64,000 nucleotides of DNA from Streptomyces sp. NBC_01431 (GTDB taxonomy: Bacteria; Actinomycetota; Actinomycetes; Streptomycetales; Streptomycetaceae): positions 3,348,001 to 3,412,000 of the forward strand of contig NZ_CP109496.1 of assembly GCF_036231355.1 (NCBI RefSeq), written 5' to 3'. Under the pieces are notes generated by a model, which saw only the letters and a list, made by a program, of their open reading frames with translations, searched no databases and was not told the origin of the DNA. The position numbers were made by a program, and so were the translations under genes. Positions 17,788 to 26,708 of the stretch are shown piece after piece. The stretch's first letter is position 1. The number at the start of each line of letters is the position of its first letter.

Positions 17788-17817
17788 AGAATACCCGGGT
17801 GCCCCCGGGCGGGTCAA
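17788..17817 (-). promoter_or_regulatory. rplM-rpsI promoter
   Basis: On the minus strand TTGACC (17812-17817), an 18-bp spacer and TATTCT (17788-17793) form a strong housekeeping promoter. The -35 context TTTTGACC is the same as at the rpsL promoter. Predicted transcription start is near 17781. The gap 17605-17877 holds this promoter and the rplM leader and no other gene. Confidence 0.8.
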
Positions 17818-17877
17818 AACCGCCCGGACGCCAGCTCGCCGGAATCGGCCGCTTCGGGCCCTGGCCTGCGCAAACGG

Positions 17878-19500
17878 CTACCGCGCCCGCTCCACCCGCC
17901 GCTCGTCCCACACGGGCTCCGTCGTCTCCCGCACCACTCCGTCCGAGCCGAACACCAGATAGCGGTCGAACGTCTTCGAGAACCAGCGGTCGTGGGTCAC
18001 CGCGAGCACCGTGCCGTCGTACGACTCCAGTCCGTCCTGGAGCGCCTCCGCCGACTCCAGGTCCAGGTTGTCCGTCGGCTCGTCCAGAAGCAGCGCGGTC
18101 GTGCCGGCCAGCTCCAGGAGCAGGATCTGGAAGCGGGCCTGCTGGCCGCCGGAGAGCTTCTCGAAGGGCTGGTCCCCCTGCCGCTCCAGCTCGTAGCGCC
18201 GCAGCACCGACATCGCGGCCCCGCGGTCCTTGGCGTGCTCGCTCCACAGGATGTCGACGAGCGTGCGACCAAGGAGCTCGGGGTGCGCGTGGGTCTGCGC
18301 GAAGTGACCGGGCACGACCCGCGCCCCCAGCTTCCAGCTCCCGGTGTACGCCACCGACGCGTCCCCCGCGAGCAGCCGCAGGAAGTGCGACTTCCCCGAG
18401 CCGTTGGAGCCGAGCACCGCCACCCGCTCGCCGTAGAACACCTCAAGCGAGAACGGCTTCATCAGCCCGGTCAGCTCAAGGTTCTCGCAGGTCAGGGCGC
18501 GCACACCGGTACGGCCACCGCGCAGCCGCATCCGGATGTCCTGCTCGCGCGGCGGCTCCGGCGGCGGGCCCGCCTCCTCGAACTTCTTGAAGCGGGTCTG
18601 CATCGCGTGGTAGCGCGAGGCCATGTCCGGGCTGATCGCGGCCTGGTTGCGCAGCCGCAGCACCAGCGCCTTGAGACGCGCGTGCTCCTCGTCCCAGCGC
18701 CGCTTGAGCTCCTCGAAGCGCGCGAACCGCTCCCGGCGGGCCTCGTGGTAGGTCCCGAATCCGGCGCCGTGCACCCACACGTCCGTCCCAGCGGGGCTCG
18801 GCTCCAGGCTCACGATCCGCTCGGCGGCCCGGGAAAGCAGCTCCCGGTCGTGCGAGACGAACAGGACGGTCTTGCGGGTCTCCCGCAGCCGCTCCTCAAG
18901 CCAGCGCTTGCCCGGCACGTCCAGATAGTTGTCCGGCTCGTCCAGGAGCAGCACCTCGTCGGGCCCGCGCAGGAGCGCTTCGAGCACGAGACGCTTCTGC
19001 TCGCCACCGCTGAGCGTGCGCACCTCGCGGAACTGGGCCTTGTCGTACGGCATCCCGAGCGCGGCCATGGTGCACATGTCCCAGACCGTCTCGGCCTCGT
19101 AGCCGTGCGCCTCCGCCCAGTCGCTGAGCGCCTGGGCGTACTGCATCTGCGCGGCTTCGTCGTCCACCGTCATGATCAGGTGCTCGGCCGCGTCCACCTC
19201 GGCCGCGGCCTTCCGGATGCGCGGCTGCGCGACGGAGACGAGCAGGTCACGCACCGTGCGCTCATCTCGTACGGAGCCGACGAACTGCGGCATCACACCG
19301 AGCCCGCCGCTCACGGACACCGAGCCGCCGTGCGGCTTGAGCTCCCCGGAGATCATGCGCAGCAGCGTCGTCTTGCCGGCCCCGTTGGCGCCGACCAGGG
19401 CCACCACCGAGCCCTCCGCCACCCGGAACGAAGCATCGCCGAGCAGCACCCGCCCGTCCGGCAGGTAGTACTCCAGGTGTGCAGCCTCTAGATGTCCCAT
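17878..19500 (-). CDS. ABC-F family ATPase
   Basis: The protein has 540 residues with two ATP-binding cassettes and no membrane domain, as in translation-associated ABC-F proteins. Cassette 1: ALVGANGAGKTTLLRM, LSGGEQKRLVLEALL, LLLDEPDNYLDV, FVSHDRELL. The linker (ARRERFARFEELKRRWDEEH and the following helix) corresponds to the P-site tRNA interaction motif region. Cassette 2: VLGSNGSGKSHFLRLL, LSGGQQARFQILLLEL, LLLDEPTDNLDLESAEAL, VTHDRWF. Members rescue or modulate ribosomes, some giving antibiotic resistance. Its place beside rplM-rpsI fits a translation role. Substrate or antibiotic specificity cannot be read from sequence. Confidence 0.95.
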   Translation of the reverse strand: MGHLEAAHLEYYLPDGRVLLGDASFRVAEGSVVALVGANGAGKTTLLRMISGELKPHGGSVSVSGGLGVMPQFVGSVRDERTVRDLLVSVAQPRIRKAAAEVDAAEHLIMTVDDEAAQMQYAQALSDWAEAHGYEAETVWDMCTMAALGMPYDKAQFREVRTLSGGEQKRLVLEALLRGPDEVLLLDEPDNYLDVPGKRWLEERLRETRKTVLFVSHDRELLSRAAERIVSLEPSPAGTDVWVHGAGFGTYHEARRERFARFEELKRRWDEEHARLKALVLRLRNQAAISPDMASRYHAMQTRFKKFEEAGPPPEPPREQDIRMRLRGGRTGVRALTCENLELTGLMKPFSLEVFYGERVAVLGSNGSGKSHFLRLLAGDASVAYTGSWKLGARVVPGHFAQTHAHPELLGRTLVDILWSEHAKDRGAAMSVLRRYELERQGDQPFEKLSGGQQARFQILLLELAGTTALLLDEPTDNLDLESAEALQDGLESYDGTVLAVTHDRWFSKTFDRYLVFGSDGVVRETTEPVWDERRVERAR

Positions 19501-19556
19501 GGGCGGATTGTCACCCAGGCCCTGCCCCCCTGAACAATCGAATTAGGATGCGCGGC

Positions 19557-20399
19557 ATGAGCTTTGGGCATGGGGGACCCGGGTGGGGCCCGGGGGATCA
19601 GCAGACACCCGACTGGGCGGCGCTCGCCGACCAGTCGGCCGCGCGCAGCAGACGCAGGAAGTGGCTGTTCATCGGGGGCGGCACGGTGGCGACGGCGGTG
19701 GTCGTCGCGGTCGTGGCCACGGTGATCGTCACCTCGGGTTCGAAGGACGACGGCAAGTCCGCCGACCAGCTGCCCTCTCCCCCGGCGCTGCCCAGCAACA
19801 GCGCCCAGCCTGGGCCCTCGTTCTCCAAGGTGGCCCCGCCTCCCCCGCCCAACCCGTACGACTACGTCGCGGACGCGAAGAAGGACAAGGCGCCGCTGAG
19901 CGCCGACACCCTCTTCCCGGGCACGAGCCTGACACTGGGCAGCGGCGTGTACGTCAAGGGCCCCACCGACAGGGTCACCGACTGCTCCTCGGCCACCCAG
20001 GGCGCGCTCGGCTCCGCCCTCAACGGCAACGGCTGCCGCCAGCTCATCCGGGCCACGTACACCAAGGACGGGGTCGCGGTCACCATCGGCGTCGCGGTCT
20101 TCGACACCGACGTCCAGGCGAAGAAGGCCAAGGACCAGGCCTCCGGCGGCGTGGCCTCGCTGTCCGGCTCGGGCGTGAACACCTTCTGCCGGGGCGGTTC
20201 GGTCTGCCGCCAGACCACCAACTCCTATGGCCGGTACGCCTACTTCACCACCGGCGGCTTCGCCAACGGGAAGAACGTCACCCAGGGCGACGCGGGCGTC
20301 TTCACGGCGGGCGACGACCTCGCGAAGTTCACCTTCGATCAGATCGTCGCCCGCGGCCGCAACCAGGCCTCAGCAGCAGCCGCCGTCCCCGCCACCTGA
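19557..20399 (+). CDS. Membrane-anchored hypothetical protein
   Basis: The protein has 280 residues from the ATG at 19557. A TAGGAT -10 box (19544-19549) ends 7 bases before this codon, so the transcript may be leaderless; an ATG at 19548 lies inside the -10. The N-terminus is Gly/Pro-rich and cytoplasmic, residues about 40-62 ([22 protein letters not shown]) form one membrane segment, and a Pro-rich linker leads to an extracytoplasmic domain of about 190 residues. That domain has two Cys pairs (DCSSATQG with [17 protein letters not shown]), which may form disulfides. I do not recognise a family. The 3' end overlaps convergent truA by 30 bp. Confidence 0.85.
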   Translation: MSFGHGGPGWGPGDQQTPDWAALADQSAARSRRRKWLFIGGGTVATAVVVAVVATVIVTSGSKDDGKSADQLPSPPALPSNSAQPGPSFSKVAPPPPPNPYDYVADAKKDKAPLSADTLFPGTSLTLGSGVYVKGPTDRVTDCSSATQGALGSALNGNGCRQLIRATYTKDGVAVTIGVAVFDTDVQAKKAKDQASGGVASLSGSGVNTFCRGGSVCRQTTNSYGRYAYFTTGGFANGKNVTQGDAGVFTAGDDLAKFTFDQIVARGRNQASAAAAVPAT

Positions 20400-21251
20400 C
20401 GCACCGTCAATCAGGGGCAGGGTCCGCATGTTCCGCGCCTGCCTGCTGCGCTCGGCGAGCAACTCGTCGGCTGGGTAGCCGACTTCCTCCAGGGTGAGCC
20501 CGTGCGGCTTCACCACGTGCACGGAGGAGTCGCGCACCGCCGCCGCGAGGACCTTGCCGGGCCACTCGACGCCCCGGTGCCCGTCCCCGACGTACAGCAG
20601 CGCACCGACCAGCGAGCGCACCATGTTGTGGCAGAAGGCGTCCGCGCGCACGGTCGCGGTGATGACGCCGCCCTCGCCGCGCGTCCAGGACAGCTCCTGG
20701 AGCGTACGGATGGTGGTGGCGCCCTCGCGCCTCTTGCAGTACGCCGCGAAGTCGTGCTCGCCGAGCAGTGCGGCGGAGGCCGCGTTCATGGCGTCGACGT
20801 CCAACTCCCAGTCGTGCCACAGGACATGACCGCGCAGCAGCGGGTCGACGCCGCCGGGGTTGTCGGTCACCCGGTACGCGTAGCGGCGCCAGATGGCCGA
20901 GAACCGCGCGTTGAAACCGCTCGGGGCCTCGGCGGCGCGCCAGATCCGCACATCGTGCGGCAGCCGCCCGGCGAGGCGACGCAGCAGCTTCTCGCGGTGC
21001 TCGGCCCACACGTCCTCGGGGAGGTCGACGTGCGCGACCTGTCCGCGCGCGTGCACCCCGGAGTCCGTGCGCCCGGCGACGGTCAGGTCGTACGTCCGGT
21101 CCGAGCGCGTGACCGTGCGCAGCGCTCCCTCGATCTCGCCCTGGACGGTCCGCCGGCCGCCGGGCTGCTTGGCCCAGCCGGAGAAGTCCTTGCCGTCGTA
21201 CGACAGGTCAAGCCGCACCCGCACGAAGCCGGGCTGCACCTCGTCACTCAC
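20370..21251 (-). CDS. truA: tRNA pseudouridine(38-40) synthase TruA
   Basis: TruA makes pseudouridine at positions 38-40 of the anticodon arm. The 293-residue protein has [25 protein letters not shown], the catalytic Asp in [17 protein letters not shown], and [18 protein letters not shown] near the end. It is downstream of rplQ past a hairpin terminator, the usual position at the end of the rpoA-rplQ operon. Confidence 0.97.
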   Translation of the reverse strand: MSDEVQPGFVRVRLDLSYDGKDFSGWAKQPGGRRTVQGEIEGALRTVTRSDRTYDLTVAGRTDSGVHARGQVAHVDLPEDVWAEHREKLLRRLAGRLPHDVRIWRAAEAPSGFNARFSAIWRRYAYRVTDNPGGVDPLLRGHVLWHDWELDVDAMNAASAALLGEHDFAAYCKRREGATTIRTLQELSWTRGEGGVITATVRADAFCHNMVRSLVGALLYVGDGHRGVEWPGKVLAAAVRDSSVHVVKPHGLTLEEVGYPADELLAERSRQARNMRTLPLIDGASGGGDGGCC

Positions 21252-21283
21252 GTGATAGTTCCTCTCGAAGCATCCACACAGCA

Positions 21284-21319
21284 GAACGGGCCCGCCCCCC
21301 GAAGGGAACGGGCCCGTTC
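21284..21319 (-). terminator. Terminator after rplQ
   Basis: GAACGGGCCCG (21284-21294) pairs with CGGGCCCGTTC (21309-21319) in an 11-bp stem with a 14-base loop. It lies 17 bp past the rplQ stop and 32 bp before truA. Confidence 0.8.
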
Positions 21320-21336
21320 ACCAGCCTTCAGAACGC

Positions 21337-21813
21337 TTACGCGTCCTTCGCCTCGGCGTCCTCGGCGACCTCGGCCTCAGCGGCCTTGGCGTCGGACTCC
21401 TTGACGGCGCGCACGGTGGCGGCCTCGGCCTCGGCAACGGTCGCCTTCTTGGCGATCTCGCCCTCGACCAGCTCGATCACGGCCATGGGCGCGTTGTCAC
21501 CACGGCGGTTGCCGATCTTGGTGATACGGGTGTAGCCACCCGGACGCTCCTCGTAGCGGGGCGCGATCTCGGTGAAGAGGGTGTGGACGATGCCCTTGTC
21601 GGTGATCGTCTGCAGCACCAGGCGACGGTTGTGGATGTCGCCCTTCTTCGCCTTGGTGATCAGGCGCTCGGCGACCGGACGCAGGCGGCGGGCCTTGGCC
21701 TCGGTCGTCGTGATGCGGCCGTGCTCGAAGAGCGACTTCGCCAGGTTGGCGAGGAGCAGACGCTCGTGCGCGGCGCTGCCGCCCAGACGGGCACCCTTTG
21801 CGGGACGCGGCAT
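21337..21813 (-). CDS. rplQ: Ribosomal protein bL17
   Basis: Large-subunit protein of 158 residues, starting at the ATG at 21813 ([20 protein letters not shown]). The core to about residue 115 ([46 protein letters not shown]) matches the family. The last ~40 residues are an Ala/Glu-rich charged extension that E. coli L17 lacks and that many actinomycetes have. It follows rpoA but is separated by 144 bp holding a dispersed repeat. Confidence 0.97.
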   Translation of the reverse strand: MPRPAKGARLGGSAAHERLLLANLAKSLFEHGRITTTEAKARRLRPVAERLITKAKKGDIHNRRLVLQTITDKGIVHTLFTEIAPRYEERPGGYTRITKIGNRRGDNAPMAVIELVEGEIAKKATVAEAEAATVRAVKESDAKAAEAEVAEDAEAKDA

Positions 21814-21891
21814 GGTGTTTCTCCTAGTGATCTGCACCGGCCGTATGAGGTACCGATGTCAGTGTCCGAGCAGGCGGATGCCTGTCGGAGA

Positions 21892-21932
21892 CCCGCGCCC
21901 CGTAAGGGGCGCGGGGAACTGCGCGACCAGCC
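21892..21932. repeat. Dispersed GC-rich repeat (copy A) with hairpin in rpoA-rplQ gap
   Basis: The core GGGGCGCGGGGAACTGCGC is at 21906-21924, followed by GACCAGCC. The same 19-mer occurs at 61652-61670 and, inverted, at 25770-25788 and 25827-25845. The left end also forms a 10-bp stem (21892-21901 with 21906-21915) with loop GTAA. It lies inside the rpoA-rplQ operon, 26 bp past the rpoA stop. I recall this sequence as a common intergenic repeat of Streptomyces. Confidence 0.8.
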
Positions 21933-21957
21933 GAAGCCGGCCCGCAGACGAAGACCG

Positions 21958-22980
21958 TCAGTACTGCTCGGTCTCCACGAAGCCCGCATCCGCGTCGTCG
22001 TCGGCGCCGAAGGCGTCGGCAGCGGCGGTCGGGTCGAATCCGGGCGGCGAGTCCTTCAGCGCGAGGCCCATTCCGGCCAGCTTCGCCTTGACCTCGTCGA
22101 TCGACTTCGCACCGAAGTTGCGGATGTCGAGCAGGTCGGCCTCGGAGCGCGCCACGAGTTCACCCACGGAGTGGATGCCCTCACGCTTGAGGCAGTTGTA
22201 CGACCGAACGGTGAGCTCAAGCTCCTCGATCGGCAGCGCCAGGTCAGCGGCGAGGGCGGCGTCCGTGGGGGACGGGCCCATGTCGATGCCCTCGGCGTCG
22301 ATGTTGAGCTCGCGCGCCAGACCGAACAGCTCGACCAGGGTCTTACCGGCCGAAGCCATGGCGTCACGGGGACGCATGGCCTGCTTGGTCTCGACGTCGA
22401 CGATCAGCTTGTCGAAGTCGGTGCGCTGCTCGACACGGGTCGCCTCGACCTTGTACGTGACCTTGAGCACCGGGGAGTAGATGGAGTCGACCGGAATGCG
22501 GCCGATCTCCTGGCCCAGCTGCTTGTTCTGCACGGCGGAGACGTAGCCGCGACCGCGCTCGACGGTCAGCTCCATCTCCAGCTTGCCCTTGCCGTTGAGC
22601 GTGGCGAGCACCAGGTCGGGGTTGTGCACCTCGACACCGGCCGGCGGGGCGATGTCAGCAGCGGTGACCAGGCCGGGACCCTGCTTGCGCAGGTACATCA
22701 CGACCGGCTCGTCGTGCTCCGAGGAGACGACCAGCTGCTTGATGTTCAGGATGAGGTCGGTGACGTCCTCCTTGACGCCCGGCACGGTGGTGAACTCGTG
22801 CAGGACACCGTCGATCCGGATGCTGGTGACAGCGGCGCCGGGAATCGAGGAGAGGAGCGTACGACGCAGGGAGTTGCCGAGCGTGTAGCCGAAGCCCGGC
22901 TCCAGGGGCTCGATGACGAACCGCGAGCGGTACTCGTCAACAACCTCTTCGGTCAGCGAGGGGCGCTGAGCGATAAGCAT
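21958..22980 (-). CDS. rpoA: RNA polymerase alpha subunit
   Basis: The protein has 340 residues. The N-terminal assembly domain ([25 protein letters not shown], the dimerisation motif) continues to about residue 230. The C-terminal domain that binds UP elements and regulators follows ([39 protein letters not shown]), and the protein ends in an acidic tail. The order rpmJ-rpsM-rpsK-rpoA-rplQ is the standard alpha operon, although rpsD is absent here, as is usual in Streptomyces. Confidence 0.99.
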   Translation of the reverse strand: MLIAQRPSLTEEVVDEYRSRFVIEPLEPGFGYTLGNSLRRTLLSSIPGAAVTSIRIDGVLHEFTTVPGVKEDVTDLILNIKQLVVSSEHDEPVVMYLRKQGPGLVTAADIAPPAGVEVHNPDLVLATLNGKGKLEMELTVERGRGYVSAVQNKQLGQEIGRIPVDSIYSPVLKVTYKVEATRVEQRTDFDKLIVDVETKQAMRPRDAMASAGKTLVELFGLARELNIDAEGIDMGPSPTDAALAADLALPIEELELTVRSYNCLKREGIHSVGELVARSEADLLDIRNFGAKSIDEVKAKLAGMGLALKDSPPGFDPTAAADAFGADDDADAGFVETEQY

Positions 22981-23048
22981 GAGGAGATCCTTCAGTCATG
23001 GGCACCCACTATTTGATGCCCTGCTGGGTACTGCGTACTGCAAGGGTA

Positions 23049-23082
23049 CGGGCGGCACGCCTCGAAGGAGCCGTACCGCCCG
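23049..23082 (-). other. Hairpin in the rpsK-rpoA gap
   Basis: CGGGCGGCACG (23049-23059) pairs with CGTACCGCCCG (23072-23082), with one G-U wobble in the minus-strand RNA and a 12-base loop. No T-run follows on the minus strand, so it is more likely an attenuator or RNA-processing site than a full terminator. Confidence 0.55.
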
Positions 23083-23106
23083 AAAACCTGTACAAGCAGC
23101 CGTGCG

Positions 23107-23511
23107 TCAGACGCGGCGGCGCTTGGGCGGGCGGCAGCCGTTGTGCGGCGTGGGGGTGACGTCCTGGATGGAGCCGACCTCAAGACCGGTCGCCTGAAGC
23201 GAACGGATGGCGGTCTCGCGACCCGAACCCGGGCCCTTGACGAAGACGTCAACCTTGCGCATGCCGTGCTCCTGCGCGCGGCGGGCGGCCGACTCGGCGG
23301 CCATCTGCGCGGCGAACGGAGTCGACTTGCGGGAGCCCTTGAAGCCGACGTGGCCGGCGGACGCCCAGGAGATCACGTTGCCCGAGGGGTCCGTGATCGA
23401 GACGATGGTGTTGTTGAACGTGCTCTTGATGTGCGCGTGGCCGTGAGCGACGTTCTTCTTTTCCTTGCGGCGCACCTTCTTGGCAGCGCCCTGACGACCC
23501 TTGGGGGGCAT
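23107..23511 (-). CDS. rpsK: Ribosomal protein uS11
   Basis: Platform protein of the small subunit, 134 residues. It begins [57 protein letters not shown] and the C-terminal [18 protein letters not shown] are conserved. The isoAsp-prone Asn-Gly (HNGCRPPK) is present. It lies 71 bp after rpsM and 126 bp before rpoA. Confidence 0.98.
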   Translation of the reverse strand: MPPKGRQGAAKKVRRKEKKNVAHGHAHIKSTFNNTIVSITDPSGNVISWASAGHVGFKGSRKSTPFAAQMAAESAARRAQEHGMRKVDVFVKGPGSGRETAIRSLQATGLEVGSIQDVTPTPHNGCRPPKRRRV

Positions 23512-23582
23512 GTCTTACTCCAGCTGGAGAGGGGAGGTGATCGGTCCTACAGCGAAGACCGCTGAAAAGCGTCCGCTGTGGA

Positions 23583-23963
23583 CTACTTCTTGCCCGGCTT
23601 CTTCTTACCGGCGATGGCGCGACGCGGGCCCTTGCGGGTACGAGCGTTCGTGCTGGTGCGCTGACCGTGGACCGGCAGACCACGACGGTGGCGCAGACCC
23701 TGGTAGCAGCCGATCTCGACCTTGCGGCGGATGTCGGCGGCAACCTCACGGCGAAGGTCACCCTCGGTACGGAGGTTGGCGTCCACGTACTCGCGGATCT
23801 TGACCAGGTCCTCTTCGGCCAGGTCACGAACGCGGGTGTTCGGGTTCACGCCCGTCGAGGCGAGGATCTCCTTGGACCGGGTGCGCCCGATACCGAAGAC
23901 GTAGGTGAGTGCGATCTCCACACGCTTTTCGCGCGGGATGTCAACACCGGAAACGCGTGCCAT
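23583..23963 (-). CDS. rpsM: Ribosomal protein uS13
   Basis: Head protein of the small subunit that forms the intersubunit bridge, 126 residues. It begins [56 protein letters not shown] and the basic tail KKKPGKK are typical. It follows rpmJ by 189 bp, an unusually large gap inside this operon in which I see no gene. Confidence 0.98.
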   Translation of the reverse strand: MARVSGVDIPREKRVEIALTYVFGIGRTRSKEILASTGVNPNTRVRDLAEEDLVKIREYVDANLRTEGDLRREVAADIRRKVEIGCYQGLRHRRGLPVHGQRTSTNARTRKGPRRAIAGKKKPGKK

Positions 23964-24152
23964 TTACTGGCTCCAGTTGTTTTCGGGGGTCTTCCGCAGT
24001 ACCGCTCCCGACCGCCGTACTAGGTACGTTTCGGGTCCCCGGCCCCCGCCGGAGGTGTCACCAGCCGGGGAAACCGGCCAGGTGGGTGCTGCGTATGTAC
24101 GTTTTGCTCGCGTCGCGGGAAGAACTGCGAAGTGCAGGTCGGTCGGCGTGCG

Positions 24153-24266
24153 TCAGCCCTGGCGCTGCTTGTGGCGCAGGTTGTCGCAGATGACCATGAC
24201 CCGGCCGTGACGGCGGATCACCTTGCACTTGTCGCAGATCTTCTTGACGCTCGGCTTGACCTTCAT
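24153..24266 (-). CDS. rpmJ: Ribosomal protein bL36, zinc-binding form
   Basis: A 37-residue protein, [20 protein letters not shown] continuing [17 protein letters not shown]. The residues C11, C14, C27 and a His near 32 form the C+ (zinc ribbon) type of L36. Streptomyces usually keep a second, zinc-free copy elsewhere under Zur control; that copy is not in this window. It lies 62 bp after infA. Confidence 0.97.
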   Translation of the reverse strand: MKVKPSVKKICDKCKVIRRHGRVMVICDNLRHKQRQG

Positions 24267-24328
24267 GGGATGTCAGGTTCTCCGGGTCAGTGCCACCGCC
24301 GCCTGGGAACAAGCGGCGCGGGCAAGAT

Positions 24329-24550
24329 CTACTTGTACCGGTAGACGATCCGGCCACGCGTCAGGTCGTAGGGAGAAAGCTCCACCACAACCCGGTCATC
24401 CGGGAGGATACGGATGTAGTGCATCCGCATCTTGCCGCTGATGTGCGCGAGGACCTTGTGACCGTTCTGGAGTTCCACCTTGAACATGGCGTTCGGGAGG
24501 GACTCGATCACGGTGCCCTCGATTTCGATGGCACCTTGCTTCTTGGCCAC
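24329..24550 (-). CDS. infA: Translation initiation factor IF-1
   Basis: A 73-residue S1-domain protein that binds the A site during initiation. It starts at a GTG at 24550, giving [20 protein letters not shown], then [20 protein letters not shown] and [11 protein letters not shown]. An in-frame upstream extension to 24607 lacks family similarity and is rejected. The 232 bp to map hold its promoter and a palindrome. Confidence 0.98.
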   Translation of the reverse strand: MAKKQGAIEIEGTVIESLPNAMFKVELQNGHKVLAHISGKMRMHYIRILPDDRVVVELSPYDLTRGRIVYRYK

Positions 24551-24591
24551 GCTTCGCCTTTCGAATCGGCTACCTTGATCGACTCCCGCAG

Positions 24592-24636
24592 CCGTGTGTG
24601 GACACACGGGTACACGAGAGCCGACGCATCAGTCTA
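24592..24636 (-). promoter_or_regulatory. infA promoter -10 and leader palindrome
   Basis: TAGACT on the minus strand (24631-24636) is a good -10 box; the -35 is poor. Between it and infA lies a perfect palindrome with 8-bp arms (CCGTGTGT-GG-ACACACGG, 24592-24609). This could be an operator or an RNA hairpin in the leader. Confidence 0.5.
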
Positions 24637-24782
24637 CGTCAGGGCACCCGAAAAGACGAATCAGATGAGTCTGCCCCGACGCGGAGATCGTTACGCGGCG
24701 GAGCCCCATCCCTGACGCCGCTCTCGCGGGCTCGGCGCCGGGGCGCCTCACGAGCTTCGAGCGGCCACGGATCAGGACCGCG

Positions 24783-25628
24783 TCAGGCCAGCGGATCCGG
24801 CGCCGTCGTGATGCCATACTCCGCCAGCTTCGCCTTGCCGCCGTCCGGCATGGTCAGCACCAGCGGGCCGTTCTCGGTCAGCGCGACCGAGTGCTCCCAG
24901 TGCGAGGACCAGGAACCGTCGGTCGTGATGACCGTCCAGTCGTCCTCAAGCACCTCGGTGCGCGGCGTGCCCAGCGAGACCATCGGCTCGATGGCCAGGC
25001 AGAAGCCGGGGATGAGCTTCGGGTTGTGGCGGCCCAGCATGCGGCGCTTGTCGACGTAGTTCAGCAGGTGCGGGTCCATGTGCATCTCGGAACCGATGCC
25101 GTGGCCCCCGTAGTCCTCGACGATCCCGTACTTACCGGTCGAGGGGCGCGGCTGGCGGCGGATGTACGACTCGATCGCGCGCGAGACGTCGACGAGCTTG
25201 TTGCCCTTCTTCACCGCGGCGATGCCGGCCCACATCGACTCCTCGGTCACCCGCGAGAGCTCGACCAGCTCCGGCGCGTGGCCGGAGCCCACGAACGCGG
25301 TGTACGCGGCGTCGCCGTGCCAGCCGTCGATGATCGCGCCGGCGTCGATGGAGATGATGTCGCCGTCCTTGAGGACGGTCTTGTCGTCCGGGATGCCGTG
25401 CACGACGACCTCGTTGACCGAGGTGCAGATGGTGGCGGGGAAGCCGCCGTACCCGAGGAAGTTCGACTTGGCGCCGTGCTCGGCGATGACCTTGCGGGCG
25501 ACCTCGTCCAGGTCCTTCGTCGTGGACCCGGGCACCGCGGCCTCGCGGGTGGCGGCGTGGATCGCGGCGACGACCAGCCCCGCCTCACGCATCTTCGCGA
25601 TCTGCTCGGGGGTCTTGATCTCCACCAT
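24783..25628 (-). CDS. map: Methionine aminopeptidase, type I
   Basis: Removes the initiator Met from new proteins. The 281-residue protein begins MVEIKTPEQIAKMREAGLVV at the ATG at 25628; an upstream extension lacks family similarity. Metal-binding residues are in SIDAGAIIDGWHGDAA (two Asp), GGHGIGSEMHMDP (His) and near LAIEPMV and EHSVALTENG (Glu). It follows adk after a 423-bp gap filled with repeats and a terminator, so it probably has its own promoter. Confidence 0.97.
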   Translation of the reverse strand: MVEIKTPEQIAKMREAGLVVAAIHAATREAAVPGSTTKDLDEVARKVIAEHGAKSNFLGYGGFPATICTSVNEVVVHGIPDDKTVLKDGDIISIDAGAIIDGWHGDAAYTAFVGSGHAPELVELSRVTEESMWAGIAAVKKGNKLVDVSRAIESYIRRQPRPSTGKYGIVEDYGGHGIGSEMHMDPHLLNYVDKRRMLGRHNPKLIPGFCLAIEPMVSLGTPRTEVLEDDWTVITTDGSWSSHWEHSVALTENGPLVLTMPDGGKAKLAEYGITTAPDPLA

Positions 25629-25769
25629 GTGCGGCTCACGCCTTTCTGGACAGGTACGGGTCACCCCAACGATAAGGCTTCCCTGTCCACCCTTGACCGG
25701 GCAGCCCGGCCCGCTCGACCGGGGCAGAGCCCCGCGCGCCCTCCCAGCACGGACCGTGCGGGATTGCCC

Positions 25770-25845
25770 GCGCAGTTCCCCGCGCCCCCAAAACCCGTCG
25801 TCGGCTGCGGACCGTGCCCACGTCTCGCGCAGTTCCCCGCGCCCC
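25770..25845. repeat. Dispersed GC-rich repeat, copies B and C (inverted)
   Basis: GCGCAGTTCCCCGCGCCCC occurs at 25770-25788 and 25827-25845, the reverse complement of copies A and D. Each is preceded by a related sequence (GGACCGTGC...), so the pair looks like a 57-bp local duplication. It lies in the 423-bp gap between map and adk, which otherwise holds only the repeat at 25914-25968 and the adk terminator. Confidence 0.8.
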
Positions 25846-25913
25846 TGGCAGGACCGGGTACAGCCATACCCAGCCCGTCATGGGGGTCCCCTGGCCCTTA
25901 AGGCCTTGGGGGA

Positions 25914-25968
25914 GTTTGAGGACGAGCGCCCTCAAGGCGCGATACGGGGTCTGGGGCGGAGCCCCAGG
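25914..25968. repeat. Second dispersed repeat type with CTGGGGC hairpin
   Basis: The sequence GTTTGAGGACGAGCGCC leads to GGCGCGATACGGGG and the hairpin CTGGGGC-GGA-GCCCCAG (25951-25967). I recognise this combination from memory as a frequent Streptomyces intergenic repeat. A partial inverted relative lies at 11594-11616. It occupies the adk-map gap together with copies B and C of the other repeat. Confidence 0.65.
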
Positions 25969-25996
25969 AAACGACCACCAGCCCGCACACGCAAAA

Positions 25997-26030
25997 CGGC
26001 CGCAGCACCCCAGGAGGGGCACCGCGGCCG
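25997..26030 (-). terminator. Intrinsic terminator after adk
   Basis: CGGCCGCAGCACCCC (25997-26011) pairs with GGGGCACCGCGGCCG (26016-26030). The three non-Watson-Crick positions are all G-U in the minus-strand RNA, and a TTTT run follows on that strand. It is therefore directional, ending the secY-adk transcript. Confidence 0.85.
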
Positions 26031-26051
26031 CAGGCAGCGCGCTGAATGCGA

Positions 26052-26708
26052 CTACGCCGCTTCGCGGCGCAACGCGTCCATCGCCTTCTTGGTGACTTCG
26101 TCGACCTTGCCCAGCGCGGAGATGGTGATGACCAGCCCCTGCGCGCGGTAGTAGTCGATGATCGGCTCGGTCTCGCTGTGGTAGACCTCAAGCCGCTTGC
26201 GCACGGTCTCCTCGGTGTCGTCGCCGCGCTGGTACAGCTCGCCGCCGCACTTGTCGCACACGCCGTCCTGCTTCGGGGCGTTGTACGCCACGTGGAAGAC
26301 GTGCGCGCTCTCGTTGCGGCAGATGCGCCGACCGGCGATCCGCTTGACGACCTCGTCCTCGGGGACTTCCAGGTCGAGCACCGCGTCCAGCTTCACGCCG
26401 TCCGCCTTCAGCACCTCGTCGAGCGCTTCGGCCTGGACCACGTTGCGCGGGAAGCCGTCGAGAAGGAAGCCGTTCTCGGCGTCCGGTGCTTCCATGCGGT
26501 CCTTGGCCATCCCGATGGTGACCTCGTCCGGCACCAGGTTGCCGGCGTCCATGTACGCCTTCGCCTGCTTGCCGAGGTCCGTGCCCTGGCTGATGTTGGC
26601 ACGGAAGAGGTCGCCCGTGGAGATGTGCGGGATCGCCAGGTTCTGGGCAAGGAACGCGGCCTGCGTTCCCTTGCCTGCACCGGGCGGTCCGACGAGGACG
26701 ATTCGCAT
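26052..26708 (-). CDS. adk: Adenylate kinase
   Basis: Interconverts ATP + AMP with 2 ADP. The 218-residue long-type enzyme has the P-loop [47 protein letters not shown] and the LID motif [14 protein letters not shown]...[13 protein letters not shown]. The three LID Cys residues suggest a structural zinc site. Its ATG overlaps the secY stop by one base, the standard secY-adk coupling. Confidence 0.98.
   Translation of the reverse strand: MRIVLVGPPGAGKGTQAAFLAQNLAIPHISTGDLFRANISQGTDLGKQAKAYMDAGNLVPDEVTIGMAKDRMEAPDAENGFLLDGFPRNVVQAEALDEVLKADGVKLDAVLDLEVPEDEVVKRIAGRRICRNESAHVFHVAYNAPKQDGVCDKCGGELYQRGDDTEETVRKRLEVYHSETEPIIDYYRAQGLVITISALGKVDEVTKKAMDALRREAA

Noticed and set aside
25629..26051. A small gene in the adk-map gap
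   Set aside because: Open frames there run through dispersed repeats and a terminator and have no ribosome site or family motif.
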